Below are positions 47,796 to 59,763 of a stretch of 64,000 nt of DNA, piece after piece (the first letter of the stretch is position 1; the number at the start of each line of letters is the position of its first letter). The notes below the pieces were generated by a model. It saw only the letters and a list, made by a program, of their open reading frames with translations, was not told where the DNA came from and did no database searches. The position numbers and the translations under genes are program-made. The stretch is taken from contig OX352763.1 of NCBI GenBank assembly GCA_947095585.1, positions 68,089,024-68,153,023 of the forward strand, written 5' to 3'. Source of the stretch: Nephrocerus scutellatus. Lineage: Eukaryota; Arthropoda; Insecta; Diptera; Pipunculidae.

Positions 47796-48815
47796 TCATT
47801 AAAAAGCTTCCAGAAATGCCAAATTGTAGACAGAAATATGGAAAAAAAATCCTCTGTCTTAGATCATTGACGTAGTTCTCCTTTGTTGCCGGCTTTACTG
47901 GTGCTGGTACAAATTTGATATTCCATGGTAAACGAAGTTCTTTGCCAAATACAATCATTGTGGGAGAGTTTTTAGTTGTGTTGTGAACAGCGCTACGATA
48001 ACCCATCATAAACAACGGTATACAACGATCCCATTTCTCTTGGTTGGCATTAACTTCTTTTTGCAGATGCTCTTCCAGCGTCATGTTGAACCTTTCGACC
48101 ATTCCGTCTGACTGTGGATGTAACGGAGTAGTCCTCGTTTTTTTATGTTGAGTACTTGACACAGCTCTTGAAAGACTAGCGATGAAAGACTACAATTCCG
48201 CCCTTGATCGGAATGTAATTCCAGTGGTACTCCGAATCTGCAGATCCAATTGTCCACGAATGCCCTAGCCACCGTGCTAGCTTCCTGGTTTGCGATCGGA
48301 TATGCCTCTGCCCATTTACTGAAGTAATCAAAACACACGAGTATATAGCGATTTCCATCTCTTGTTTCTGGGAATGGACCAGCTATGTCCATTGCAACCC
48401 GCTCAAATGGTGCTCCAACATTGTACTGTTGCATTTTTCCTCTAGTTTTTGGTTGCGGTCCTTTGCTTGCTGCGCACATGTCACACGTTCGACACCAGTA
48501 TTCCACATCTCTACGGCAATTGAACCAATAGAAGCGATTCCTTACTTTATATAGCGTCTTATTAACGCTCAAATTCGCTACTGATGTACCGCTATGTAAT
48601 TCTTGCAGGACTTCTCTGACTCGGTTTGTTGGTAGCAGAATCTGCGATTTTGTGCTTCGACCATTAGCCGATTCCCATTGCCTTACCAACTTCCAATCTC
48701 AATGACTGCCACTGAGCCCAGTAACTTTTTACTGTAGGACTTTCTGTTGCAATCTCGTGCCAATCCCATCTTTCACCTTGCTCCATCCATTGAAATATTG
48801 GAGCAATCGAATCAT
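47770..48815 (-). pseudogene. pol: Gypsy-2 integrase, frameshifted
   Basis: Minus strand, from 48,815: a linker (SIAPIFQWMEQG … SYWAQWQSL) in one frame, a shift near 48,685, then the HHCC-like module (LHSGTSVANLSVNKTL … CRTCDMC), and the core with VAMDIAGPF (first Asp) and ELHSDQGRN (second Asp). A further shift near 48,160 leads to HPQSDGMVERFN with the catalytic Glu, then the C-terminal part (YRSAVHNTTKNSPTMIVFGKELRLP). The protein ends early near 47,770 in unrelated codons. The first zinc-ligand pair is weak because the expected His is replaced (SGTSVANLS). All three acidic residues survive, in two frames. Confidence 0.9.
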
Positions 48816-51743
48816 TGTAATGTACACAGTGTTTGTTCTTGAAACTGTGGTCGAGGAAACTGGTGTTAGATGCTACCTCGTGTTAGAGTGAGGTCCTCAG
48901 CGGGGTGCATGCCTAGCGTTGCGCTTTCCAGCTCGTTGGTTTGGGGGGAAGGGGTTCTTGCTTCAGGCTCACTCCACTGCCATTGCACAAAAAATGTGCG
49001 TGCACGAAGATAAAGAGAAACAAATAACGAGGAAGATGGAAAAGGGAAATGGAAAATGACCCGAAACGATGGTCCCTCACGACTCTACAAAGGGAAAACT
49101 CATGCCGAACTCATTAATAATAACACATGTTTAATGATTTTTCTTAGTAAAATAAAAAGTCATAACTGCATTACGATAGATATTATTAATTTACGAGCAA
49201 TTATAAAGGAGTGCATGTGACTAACAAAAGAAAATAATGCTTAAATCAAAAAACAAAACAAAAATAAATCTTCATTCCTTTATACTACTGCTTTAATAAT
49301 GATTATTAACAACAATAAAATTTGAAAAAATGATTTTCCAGGGGCGTTTCTACACATTAAGCATAAAGGCCCGTGATTTTTTACATTAGCAAGTTTAACA
49401 AAAGTTTAATATAAAAAAAAATGGATAAACGGAAATTCATTTAAGTTAAAGAAAACAAAAGTTAATTAATTTTGTTATATATATATATATAACAAAAGTT
49501 ATATATATATATATATATACTATTTACAAAATAGTGCATCTCCATTAATAGAACAACTAATTTTATTCAATTGGCCATCAATGATACTGAAGTTATGAAT
49601 ACTCAGATTTATTAAATACAGAATTTGATTCATACATAATCCCAACAAATGAATTATCAAAAAGAATATTTCGACTATTAGATGTAGATAGCCGAGTAAT
49701 TTTACCGATAAATTGTCAAATCCGAATTTTATATATATATATATATATATGATATATGTATATCTTGATTTAATGCTTTAGCTTAATGAAGGCATGTGTA
49801 TCCAGAAAGAAATTAATTCAAAAAAAAAAACGAAAAAAAATTTCGCTAATACAAACATAATGATGAGAGAAAAGAACCAAACCATTAATTGACTTGTCCA
49901 GGCAAGTTCTGTGCATCATAAATATTATGTACACTTGGTTCGAGAAAAAACAGAAAAAAAGATTACTTAAGTACTCAGCAACAAGTGAGTTTCCTTTTAT
50001 GTTGTAGCTACTACAACAGCAAAATCAAAATTTATAAATACAAAATTTGCATTTACATAAATAAGTTATCTTGATTCCAAAAAAAAAAAATAACATTAAT
50101 GCTTCTGCATTATATTGCATCACAAACGAAAAATTTGCCAAAGGAAGAGAGATACCGCATAGGGCAACAACAATAATTATGTCCCTCTTCTTTTTGGTAC
50201 CATTCAATTACTGTACCAACGATAATTGACTTGCTTGAATTCAACTTTATCTCCTCAGCTTTTTTCTCGGCAGCGCTGTCGACGAATATCGAGTGTACCT
50301 GAAATTATATGTTTTAGCACAAAATCTCTCTTTCTCTTTCCTTTCCATTCCGAACGACTACTATTTAACACTAGCTTTATTGCAAATAAAAAATTTTCGT
50401 CCAATCTTATTTATATACACAAAAGTAATGTAATGTAATAATGTAGCTCAGAGACTAATGTAAGCGATAATGAAATCAAAGCTTGTGGTTACCAAAAAAA
50501 GATAATGAACGAATAAATATGCGATAACGAAATTATATATTATACATACAAAAAAAATTTACCGAAAATAAAAGTGAAGAGAAAGAAAAAGGTAAGATAA
50601 TACGTGGGCCTAGGGAGCATCAGACATTCATCATGCGCGGTGATATCGCTCCTCGACGCCTCTGATGATGATGAAGGCAAAGGTTCTGCTTAGTTTTTTT
50701 GTTTCTTCTTTTCTGTTTTCCCCTTGGTGGTGGTTGTAATAGCTGATGGTTTACCAAACAATGATCCCGGTCACGCTGCTGATAGGGTTGATCATTTGAT
50801 GGATGGATGCTCTATCACTTCTCTAACAGGGCAATGTGTGTCCGCAGGAACACCGTATGACTCTGGTTCGTAACGGTATAACGGATAATAGCGGTCAAGT
50901 TGGCGTATTCAACTTTGCACAAAAAAACTAGGTAGAGATATTTATCCGTTGAAGCTCTGCTAGTTACACGTTTCGGATTCGCTGCCAGTTATTGGCTACT
51001 CCACTTAGGTGGCACGTTTTCACTTAACCTGAATGAATGCAATTACTGCTTTGGCATCGGCTACCACACATTTCAAAATTCTTGATTCTTAAAACTATTC
51101 TTTTTGATCACGGGAGGAATTCTTTCGTCGAATTGAAATTTTAGGTCTTATTCTCCTCTTTATGCAATAAAAAAAATCCCGATGTCGTACAACCGATGGT
51201 GTGAACAAAAGAAATTAGAACAGGCGGAGCCGCGCAACCGGTGATGTTAAAGAATTAGCGTCGACTTTTTGCACAATTATCTACTTTTAACATTTTTAGT
51301 ATCTTTTACAAAAAAAATTGATGCCGGTTCTGATGGTGACCATCATAAAAAAAACCCAAAAAACTGGCGGAGCCGAGCACAAAAATCCCGCTTAACGCGC
51401 TTGGTGGCGTCAGTCCCCCTCACACTCTAATGCCTATTCCCTGTCTCACAAAATCATTCGATTCTGCGGCACACTTACAGTATGCAGATTACCAATTTGC
51501 ATATTCTACGTATGCAAATTACATCACGCACACATCGTTGCGCCCACTGGAACGATGCGATGGAATCGTATGGCCGATAGCATACAGCGAAACAGAAGTG
51601 CGAGGCGAGTTTTCACTCATTGCGAGCGACACACAAATCACTCAGTACGCGACTGGGTTGCCAGCAGTACCATCAATAACCAAAATACAATGAATATATA
51701 AAAATTATATAATTCAAGACCCGACTAAAAGGTGTCCGTTACA
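48816..51743. mobile_element. Unidentified 2.9-kb insertion with TG…CA ends
   Basis: It interrupts Gypsy-2 pol between RNase H and integrase. Ends are tgtaatgtacacagtg (left) and ggtgtccgttaca (right); the terminal 12 bases are an imperfect inverted pair (tgtaatgtacac against tgtaacggacac, 10 of 12). The 4 bases tcat occur on both sides (48,812-48,815 and 51,744-51,747), a candidate target-site duplication. Inside I find no domain: short overlapping frames, TA microsatellites (about 49,474-49,520 and 49,729-49,750) and AT-rich DNA. I could not find internal copies of the ends, so it may be a long solo LTR, a non-autonomous LTR element or a short-TIR DNA element. Confidence 0.7.
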
Positions 51744-53870
51744 TCATCGTGCACTTATTCCTCCCTTAGCTGCTCTTTTGTTCAGGAATCTTCAACTTGT
51801 AGTCTTATTTGTGCAACTACTTCAGAGTACTTCTTGTTTTCGTGCTTTGTGAAGTGTTTGCATTGGGGTGCACAAGGTCTTGTGGATAACCCATCGGCAT
51901 TATTGTGCAGCATTCCTTTTCGATTCTCTGTTCTGAATGTGTATGCCTGGATTCGTTCGATCCATCTGGCCACTTGACATTCTGGTTCCCTGAACTGCAT
52001 TAACCATTTGAGAGCTGCATGGTCAGTTCGAAGAAGAAACTCCTGACCATATAGGTACTTGTGGAAGTGTTTGACGCTCTCTACAACAGCTAACATTCCC
52101 TTCGCGTCACACAGTAGTTCTTCTCGGGCTTAGAAAGCGAACGGCTTTAGTACGCAATTACAAGCTCCTTTCCTTCTTGGTTCTGCGATAGAACCGCTCC
52201 TATTCGCGCATTGCTCGCGTCAGTGTCCAGGATGAAGAGTTCTCCTGCCTGTAGATATGCCAAAATTGGAGAACTACACAGCTTTCTCTTCAGCAAATCA
52301 AATGATTTTTTGTGCTCACTTGACCATTGGAACTTTTGGTTCTTCTCAGTAAGGCGATGAAGGCTTCGTGCAACATCTGCGAAGTAAGGCACAAACAAAA
52401 CTTCTTGGGATCCGTGGGTACTCCTTGACTGTGGCCCAAAACATTCACTTCATTTTTGAAAAAGCTACTTTTCGGCGTACTCAACTTTAATCCTGCTTCT
52501 TTAATGGTTTCCAGAACTTGCCGAAGATTATTCACGTACTCATTAAATGTGCGGCCAAAAACAATGATGTCTTCCAAATAGACCAGACATGTCTTCCAGC
52601 TAAGGCCTCGCAAAACATATTCAATTAACCGCTCGAACGTAGCAGGAGCATTGCATAAACCAAACGGCATTACAGAAAATTAATACAAGCCGTTTCCCGC
52701 AGTAAATGCTGACTTCTCCTTGTCATCGTCATGAATTGCTACCCGCCAGTATCCGCTTTAAAGATCCAATGTACTGAAAATTCTTGCGCCCGATAAGGTG
52801 TACAACGTGTCGTCTATACGTGGTAATGGATAACTATCCTTCTTGGTTACAACGTTCAGTTTTCGACCGTCCACACAAAGTCTCGTTGAACCATCTTTCT
52901 TTTGAACAAGTACCACAGGTGAGATCCATGGGCTTTTGGACCTCTCTATGGTTCCATCATGTTCCATCTTCTTAACCAGCGTTTCTGGTTCTGGTTGCTT
53001 AGCAAGTGCTAATCGTCTTGGCGCCTGTCGAGTTGGAGTAGTATCTCCTGTATCGATTCGATGTCGCACTATATTGGTTTTACTAATGTCGTTGTCGCTG
53101 ACAGCAAAAACGTCGGCAAATTGGAAGTTGCTCTAGCACCTTTTCTGCTGCTTGTCGCTGCGCTGCTGAAAGATGTTTATATAGTGAACTAATTATCCGC
53201 TTCCTTTTGTGATCTAGTGGCGTTTTCTTTACTTTTACAAGCTGACAGTTTGCCTTACAGCTTACTCCCTGTGTTTTGCCAATGACTGTTCCTTCTTTTA
53301 TCATGTTCGATGATGAGCTAAAATACATTATTCTCACTAGTATCTTGGGCTGGAGTTTCACTAGAGCTCTTCCGCATAATAGTCCGTTCTTGTTGAAATT
53401 GGTTGGCTCCACTATTCCTACTGTACTGTCCCCAAGATCACCGTTCACTTTCCCACAGATGATTTTCTCGCACATCGGTGGTATCTCTATTTTTCTTCAG
53501 TAATGATTCGTAGCCCGTCAATATTGTTGTCGTTTATTTGCAGCGGTACTTCAACATTACGCCATTTTAACACGTGTTTCTTCTGATCAAGGGACATCTT
53601 GTGCTTCATCATGAAATCCAAGCCCAATATGTATTCATCTATAATGCTGGCAACAATGAACCGATGAGAAAACCGTATTCCTCCAAAGATGACACTACAG
53701 GAGCACTCTCCTTTAATTGCTGCAACTTCACCCGTCGCTGTTCTCAAATTATAATGAAATACTTTTTCCACTTGACCTTTGGACACCACTTTGGGATTTA
53801 CAATTGATCTGGAAGCTCCTGTATCCAAGGTAAGCGTACATGGTTTTTCTTCTTACATACCACTAATAAC
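51744..53870 (-). pseudogene. pol: Gypsy-2 protease, reverse transcriptase and RNase H, broken
   Basis: Protease at 53,828-53,487 (MDTGASRSIV, YILGLDFM) is open. A linker follows with a frameshift near 53,115. RT covers 53,069-52,290: [20 protein letters not shown], two in-frame stops between FSTLDL and MPFGLCNAPATFERL (near 52,755 and 52,680), and a catalytic motif that reads YLED, with Glu in place of the first Asp. After KKF (about 52,400) part of the RT connection is deleted with a frame change; MFVPYFADVARSLHRL then leads into RNase H (LDTDASN). Another shift lies near 52,110 before LAVVESVKHFHKYL, LRTDHAAL and NNADGLSTRPC. A TGA at 51,782-51,784 falls where the linker (TKEQLREE) continues to the insertion joint. 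Inactive. Confidence 0.9.
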
Positions 53871-54079
53871 CAAGCTGTTGCTGTCCTTTCCAAGTTTGAC
53901 AATGTTCACCGTGACCTTGGAGCTCTCTTCCCTCTTCACCAGCTTACGCGCCGTAAAGGAGAGGATAACTACAGCGACGAAGACAATCGCAAAGCTTGGT
54001 CTTCTCCCGAAACCATACCCGCAAAGGCAAAAAAAGGAGGTTGTCTGGAAATTCCAGACCATCATCGCCACCAACATAA
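53871..54079 (-). pseudogene. gag: Gypsy-2 gag end with degraded zinc knuckle
   Basis: Minus-strand reading gives a remnant of a CW-x-x-C-type knuckle near 54,078-54,040 (tgttggtgg, then an in-frame stop) and an arginine/serine-rich linker in mixed frames up to the protease. Roughly 100 gag residues that should lie between this and the segment at 58,367 are missing, so the LINE insertion came with a target deletion or the loss came earlier. Confidence 0.5.
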
Positions 54080-55276
54080 TCTTCTCCTGGAGTGGCTGCT
54101 GTTTATAAAAAAATTGCTGTTGATAAAACATCTTTACCAAAAGAGTCCCAAAAGGTCTCAAATAACAAGGCACCCCCACAAGTCGCTCCATCAAGCCAAA
54201 AATCCCAAACTACGGGACCAACAGCAAAACCTTTCGCCATGCCGCCAATAGTCTGCTTCAGACTAAACGTCGCTGAACTATCAAAGTTCACGAAGAGCGC
54301 CAACATTAGTTGCAGAATTCGAAACATCAACAGCAACAAATCAGTCGTTACGGCCATGAACAGAGATGGCCATCAGGTAATTCGGTCTTTCCTACAATCG
54401 GGAAAGACTGAATTTAACACTTATACTGCAAAGGAGGACAGGAAAGAAATGTTGGTCCTAAAAGGTATTCACCACTTCTTTGATGCTGAAGATGTCTAGG
54501 AAGCGTTGACGACAGAGGGTGTCCCTGTACTAGTGGTGAAACCCTTCAAATCTCAAAGGACTGACAAGAAATTTAATCATTTCATTGTCGAGCTAGAGAA
54601 GAACTGCGATAAAGCGGCAGTTTACTCAAAAACCCTCCTTTTGAACCAGTTGGTGCATTGGGAAAAACTAAAATCGGCGGGCATTACTCAATGCAGAAAC
54701 TGCCAAAACTTTGGACATTTCGCAAGTAATTGCGGCATGAAATACAGATGCGTCAAGTGCAAAGATGAGCACTTGCCTGGCCAATGCCCAAGAAATGCAG
54801 ACAATATAAAAGACGACAACGTTTTCTGCACAAACTGCCAGAAAAATGGACATCCTGTAAACTATAAAGGATGTCCAAAATATAAGGAAAAGATGGCTGA
54901 AAAGCTTAAAACCGCACAAAAGAAGAAGGAACAACATAAATTCGCCCAGATGTCTGCTTCAAAAGCCATAGTAAAGGGAGTAAGTTTTGCTAGTATAGCT
55001 GCTATGGAGACTTCCAGCAAGCCTGCAACGAGCAAGCAACTAACAAGCAGCCATGCAGCATCAAACAGCAAACCAATAAAAAAGCCAGCCGTTAAACCTG
55101 TACCATCTACCGGAAAAGCCAACATCTTCGACGATACGGAAAGGCTATTTGGAGCTGACCTCTTTACAATTTTACAGAAGGCAAGAGAAGTCGTGCCTGC
55201 TAATTATAGCAGTCTTGATGACAGGTACAAAACAACCGTTTTGGGTCGACTTATTTGTGAATTATGTTCACAATAA
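54080..55276 (+). pseudogene. LINE ORF1 (gag-like, zinc knuckles), one nonsense codon
   Basis: One continuous frame except for TAG at 54,497-54,499 (GAT GTC TAG GAA). Upstream part: PPIVCFRLNVAEL and a YTAKEDRKEMLVLKGIHH stretch of the PRE_C2HC region of Jockey ORF1. Downstream: TDKKFNHFIVELE, then three cysteine-rich knuckles (CRNCQNFGHFASNC, CVKCKDEHLPGQC and CTNCQKNGHPVNYKGC) and a lysine-rich tail. The protein binds element RNA in retrotransposition. No ATG precedes the first conserved part (the open frame starts at about 54,080 after a TAA), so the N-terminus is probably lost. Apart from the single TAG it looks recently active. Confidence 0.85.
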
Positions 55277-55284
55277 GCAGGATA

Positions 55285-58095
55285 AGTATATTCTCATATA
55301 ATGTGAATTCCATTTATTCGTTAACTAATTAAACTGGCTTTCATCTTTTACAGGAAACAAATCTCACTGGGAGAAATCCGTTCAGTACAAACGGATACAA
55401 TATCCACAGGGTCGACAAAGGCAGTGGACGCTCTGGGACGGCGGTCCTTATCAGGAACACTATGGCAGGCGAAAAGGTGCAAATCAGTGGTCTACGAAGC
55501 ATGGAAGCAACAGCTGTCCGCATTAAAGTCAACGAAGTGGAGACCTTGCTGGTGATATCGGTGTACAATCACTGTAACGCAACGAGGGAAGACTTCCAAC
55601 GGGATTTGCAAACTGTCTGCAACACCTCCTCTAGACACACATACTGTGTGTTGGAGGTGATTTTAATGCTAGACATACTCGGTGGCAGGACGAAGTGTTC
55701 AATCACAAAGGAAGGGCCATTACAGACTGGATGGACTCCAATCCGCATCAGCACACGATGGCTATAGTTTCACAGCCCCGGAAGACGTACCCTCGGACAC
55801 CGTCAACTCTGGATTTCTTTCTGGCAACCACAAATTTCTTAAATATTCTCCCAGAATTAAGAAATTATTCCTGCTTGGCGCATGATAGCGACTCGGATCA
55901 TATGGCCATAGAGCTTCGAGTGAGGCTGAACCAGCGAATTGTGCAAGTCACCCCAACACCTGACCTTCACATCAACTTTAAGAAAATAAACTGGAACCGG
56001 TTTAGATCAGAAGTTGAAGCTGAACTTCCTATTCCAGCGGCTTGCAGAAATCTGGAGAATACAGAAATTGATGATGCTATCAGAAATTTTGAGATTACAG
56101 TGAATTCAGCCATTAATCGGCAGAAAACAATTCGCACTAGCAGGGATCGCTTCCAACACTTGCCTGAGCATATACAGGCCATATATGCTCACAAGCAACG
56201 GCTTAGGAAACGCCTTCAGAGAATCTTCAATAGGACACTTAACACAGTCAACGACGAATACCTGTCTGTACTTTCGCAACTGCGTTGTACAGTTAACATG
56301 TGTCGTCATGCTGTGCGGAGGTTTCAGGAAGATGAACTGACCAAACGGCTCCAGGACATCAAACCAGGCCCTGATGCTTTTAGGAAGCTGAACTCCTTGG
56401 GTGGAAAGCGTATTTCCATTCCAGAGATTATCACCATTGAAGATCGAACAGTATCCAGCGCTGCTGAGAAAGCGGAAGCCTTTGCCTGCCATTTTGAAAG
56501 GAGCTTTACGGACCGACCACCAACGCATCTTCCAGATTTCTTGGAAGAGGTTGAAAGTCTTGTGGAAGACACCACTTCTTCAGGAAATACTATAGTGCAG
56601 TTCAGTGAAGAAAATCGCACCAACGCACCCGTAGACGTCGATATGTTTACCGGAACAGCTGTTGTCAATTATTTGATTATGAGTGGAAACTCAAAAAAAT
56701 CATCAGGCACAGATGGGATTTCTAACTTTTTGCTTAAAAAGTTACCGGGTATGGCAATTTTGATGTTAACCATCATTTTCAACAATTGCCTAAACAATGG
56801 CTACTTTCCGGACAACTGGAAGGTGGCCAAGGTAGTACCAGTACCCCAGAAAACAGACCGCACCAGCGTAACTGGTTACCGTCCAATAGCTATACTGTGT
56901 TGTATCAGTAAAGTATTGGAATCATTGATCCGTAAAAAGATCAATACGTTTTGTACGGAACGAAATCTTATTCCTTCCTTACAGTACGGTTTCCGAGAGA
57001 AGCACTCTACGCTGCACCCTTTGCTAAAGCTTCACAGTGACGTCACTAAAGGACTAAACGTCAAAAGTAGTACAGTGGCCTGTTTGCTAGACATCGAAAA
57101 AGCTTTCGATAGTGTCTGGATAAACGGGCTACTGTACAAGCTTATTAGTTTTGGTTTCCCCAATTATATTGTAAAAATAATTAAAAATTTTCTTTTTAAC
57201 AGGGTCTTCTTTGTACAGGTGTACAACCGCCCATCGACAAGGAAAAGGATCAAAGCCGGAGTTCCTCAAGGTTCCAGACTTGGACCAGTCCTCTATAGCA
57301 TCTTCACGGCGGATCAACCCACAAATACAGCCGGAACAAGGACTATGCTCTTCGCGGATGACTCCATAACTTTGGGACTACTACCTGAAGTGGGGACTAA
57401 AGATCAACGCCAATAAAACGGAACTCATCTGCTTCCGAGTACCAGCAACCGAAACAAGGATAAGAAAAATAGCAAGCCGGTGCAGAGCCTTAAAAATCAC
57501 CCTTCCGGATAACACAACAATAAACACCAAGTCAGAGACTAAGTACCTGGGAATCAACTTTACTGAGAGGCTCAAGTTTAACTCTCACATCGACAAAACA
57601 ATGAAAAAAGCGAACTACGCTCTTCATTTGGTGCACCCGCTACTTAAAAGACGAAACGGTCTGTCCAACAACACCAGGCTGCTTATCTACAAGCAACTCA
57701 TCAGGCCAGTGATAACCTATGGCTACCCCATATGGTTCACCGTCTCACCAACAACGATGAAGAAGATCTCCCTCTATGAAGGGAAGGTACTAAGGATCTG
57801 TACAGGACTCTGAAGGGTGACAAACAGCTATAAGTTTGTGTCGACTACAAAACTATACGAAGCAGCAGGTCTGCTGCCAATAACTGACCACTTGTTCCGA
57901 ATGGCGAGGAAATTCGTCGACGCATTGGAAACACATCCAAGTCCTGAGATGCAAGGACTGCGAATCGAGGAAATCGAGCCAAGTCACCGGTACATACACA
58001 TAAGAGGATTCACTGATGCTAGATTCGATGACATCTTTAACAATCAAGACGTCTCCTTCTACGAGAAGGCGGGCAACCAATATTACAGAGGCTGA
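55285..58095 (+). pseudogene. LINE ORF2 (endonuclease and reverse transcriptase), broken
   Basis: Endonuclease: a short start (IFSYNVNSI), a deletion with a stop near 55,330, then LLQETNLTG, a frameshift near 55,650, GDFNARHTRW and SDSDHMAIELR, the apurinic-type catalytic motifs. RT (frame 55,695-57,416): SGTDGISNF, GYRPIAILCCISKVLE, LLDIEKAFDSVW, AGVPQGSRLGPVLYSIF and MLFADDS. Soon after FADD a deletion and frame change lead to YYLKWGLKINANKTELICF and the C-terminal region, where a TGA at 57,811-57,813 precedes RVTNSYKFVSTTKLYEAAG. The protein ends at 58,095. This enzyme nicks the target and primes reverse transcription there; this copy cannot make it whole. Confidence 0.9.
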
Positions 58096-58366
58096 AGTTC
58101 ACCCTGTTTATACGCCGCTTAATATTTTTCATTCTTATTTTATTTTAAAATTATTGTTTAAAATTTAATTACCTTAAAAATAAACATGTAGTAGATTAAG
58201 TAGTAAAAAATATTGTTTAAAAATAAACAATACCAAAAAAAAGACAATGTAAATACGTCGGGCCCCTATTGTTGAGCCGACACATATTAATATTAGTTAT
58301 AAGTTTAGTTTTAAATCAAAATTGTATATTACTTTAATGTTTAATAAAAATATCTTAAATCTTAAA

Positions 58367-59638
58367 AACCAAGATACCAGCTGGAACCCCACAATAGGCT
58401 TGTCGTTCTAGCTTGGTTATTTCCGTTCTAATTCTTGAAGTCGTTCGCCTGGCTGTTGTTTCTTCAGCTGGAGCAGATTTTGCATAGCTCCTGTGTGTGA
58501 GACTGTCCATAACGCAAGTCCAACTTTTTCAAGATTCTTCCGGAACTCATCTTGGCATTTGGAATCATTTGCAATTCATCAGCCGCCTTGGTCCTAAACG
58601 CTAGAATTAGAGAATTTAGTTGTTCTTCAGCACCCCATCCATTGTGTTGTACAGCAGCTGCAAACTGTACCTTGAAATGTTTAAAAGCTGTGTCACCATC
58701 GAACGCAGGTGGCTTCAAACTTTCTTTTTGGTAACTAGAAGATTCTGGAATGACTCTGGTACTGCTTTGTTGAGTGTTTTCCCTGACGAATTTGGTACGA
58801 TTGTCCAGCCGGTTCATTTTACCTTCCAAACCAGTGACATTTCCTGTCATGTTTATCTCTAGAGATTTCATTTCTTCTTAGATTTCATTTATTTTACCTT
58901 TTAGCGTTAATTTAACCCCATTTATTTCCCTTTTGAGCGTTTCTTTAATTCCGCTCATGTCACCTCTTAGCCATTCTTGAATGACATCTAGGTTTTCATT
59001 TTGCTGGTCTAATTTGGAATTTAATTCCTACTTTAATTCTCGGCTCTGCTGTTGACTTTGTCGATTCGGCTTTTGGCTTTGCTTATGCAAAGAATTTTTT
59101 GTGTATTGAACCTTGTTAATACACACGATGCTGTCGTTCCATTGGTGGATCGCAACCAACCAATTCACTAATTTGAAAATTCAAATCTTTCTTCTGCTGG
59201 TCCAACTTCTCATTTAGCTTGGAACTCAATTCTAGATTCATCTGTTTGTTTTCCTGACTCTGTTGCTGCGATTACTGCTGCGATTCATACTTTTGCTGAA
59301 TCAACCCATTTTTAAATTCTTCACTTTGTTTACTTTGATGGTACATTTTGCTGTTTATCTGTTCACTATGCTGGTCAAATTTACAGTTAATTTGTTGTTT
59401 TAGGGCATTAAACATTGCTTCCATGTTTGGCACTTCTTTATTTTTTGAAGTAGACGGTTTTCGCTCCACTAACTCTCTCTCAATTGAAAACACATTACCG
59501 GCTTGCTGCTTTTCCCCTTTAACGACTTGTTGCAATCAAAAAAAAAAAGCTTATTTCCAGCGGTGCTTATACCACGCCTTGCAAGCTCTTCTTTAAGCTC
59601 CTGGGAACTATACGATTTAATGTTCACTGCACTTTCCA
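58367..59638 (-). pseudogene. gag: Gypsy-2 gag, copy 1
   Basis: Starts at an ATG at 59,638 (MESAVNIKSYSS) with a SAP-like motif (LKEELARRGISTAGNK). A T run near 59,545 changes the frame. A Gln-rich coiled-coil region follows (ALKQQINCKFDQHSEQ), ending at a stop at 59,272, then further repeats of the LDQQNENL type with stops to about 58,880. The capsid region is 58,871-58,464 (PPAFDGDTAFKHFKVQF, GWGAEEQLNSLILAF), then a shift near 58,495 into QLKKQQPGERLQELER and another near 58,420 before the LINE joint at 58,367. A piece of about 75 bp at 59,108-59,170 looks foreign to gag. Confidence 0.85.
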
Positions 59639-59763
59639 TTTTATTATTTACTGTTTATCGGTTTGAAAAATTTCACTTAATTTATTTACTGTCTCAAGGT
59701 TTAAAAATCACCAATTAATTTATTGTTCAACGATTTGCTAAATTTAATGTCACTGACACCAAT

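Larger units (their letters stand above)
54080..58366 (+). mobile_element. Jockey-type LINE, nearly full length, degraded
   Basis: Plus-strand non-LTR retrotransposon of about 4.3 kb inserted against the orientation of Gypsy-2. ORF1 lies at 54,080-55,276, ORF2 at about 55,285-58,095, and a 3' untranslated region at 58,096-58,366 ends in an A-rich tail (cttaaaaa). Gypsy-2 gag codons resume at once (ccaagatacc). I could not identify a target-site duplication. The 5' end may be truncated because no start codon is seen before the first ORF1 motifs. Confidence 0.85.
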
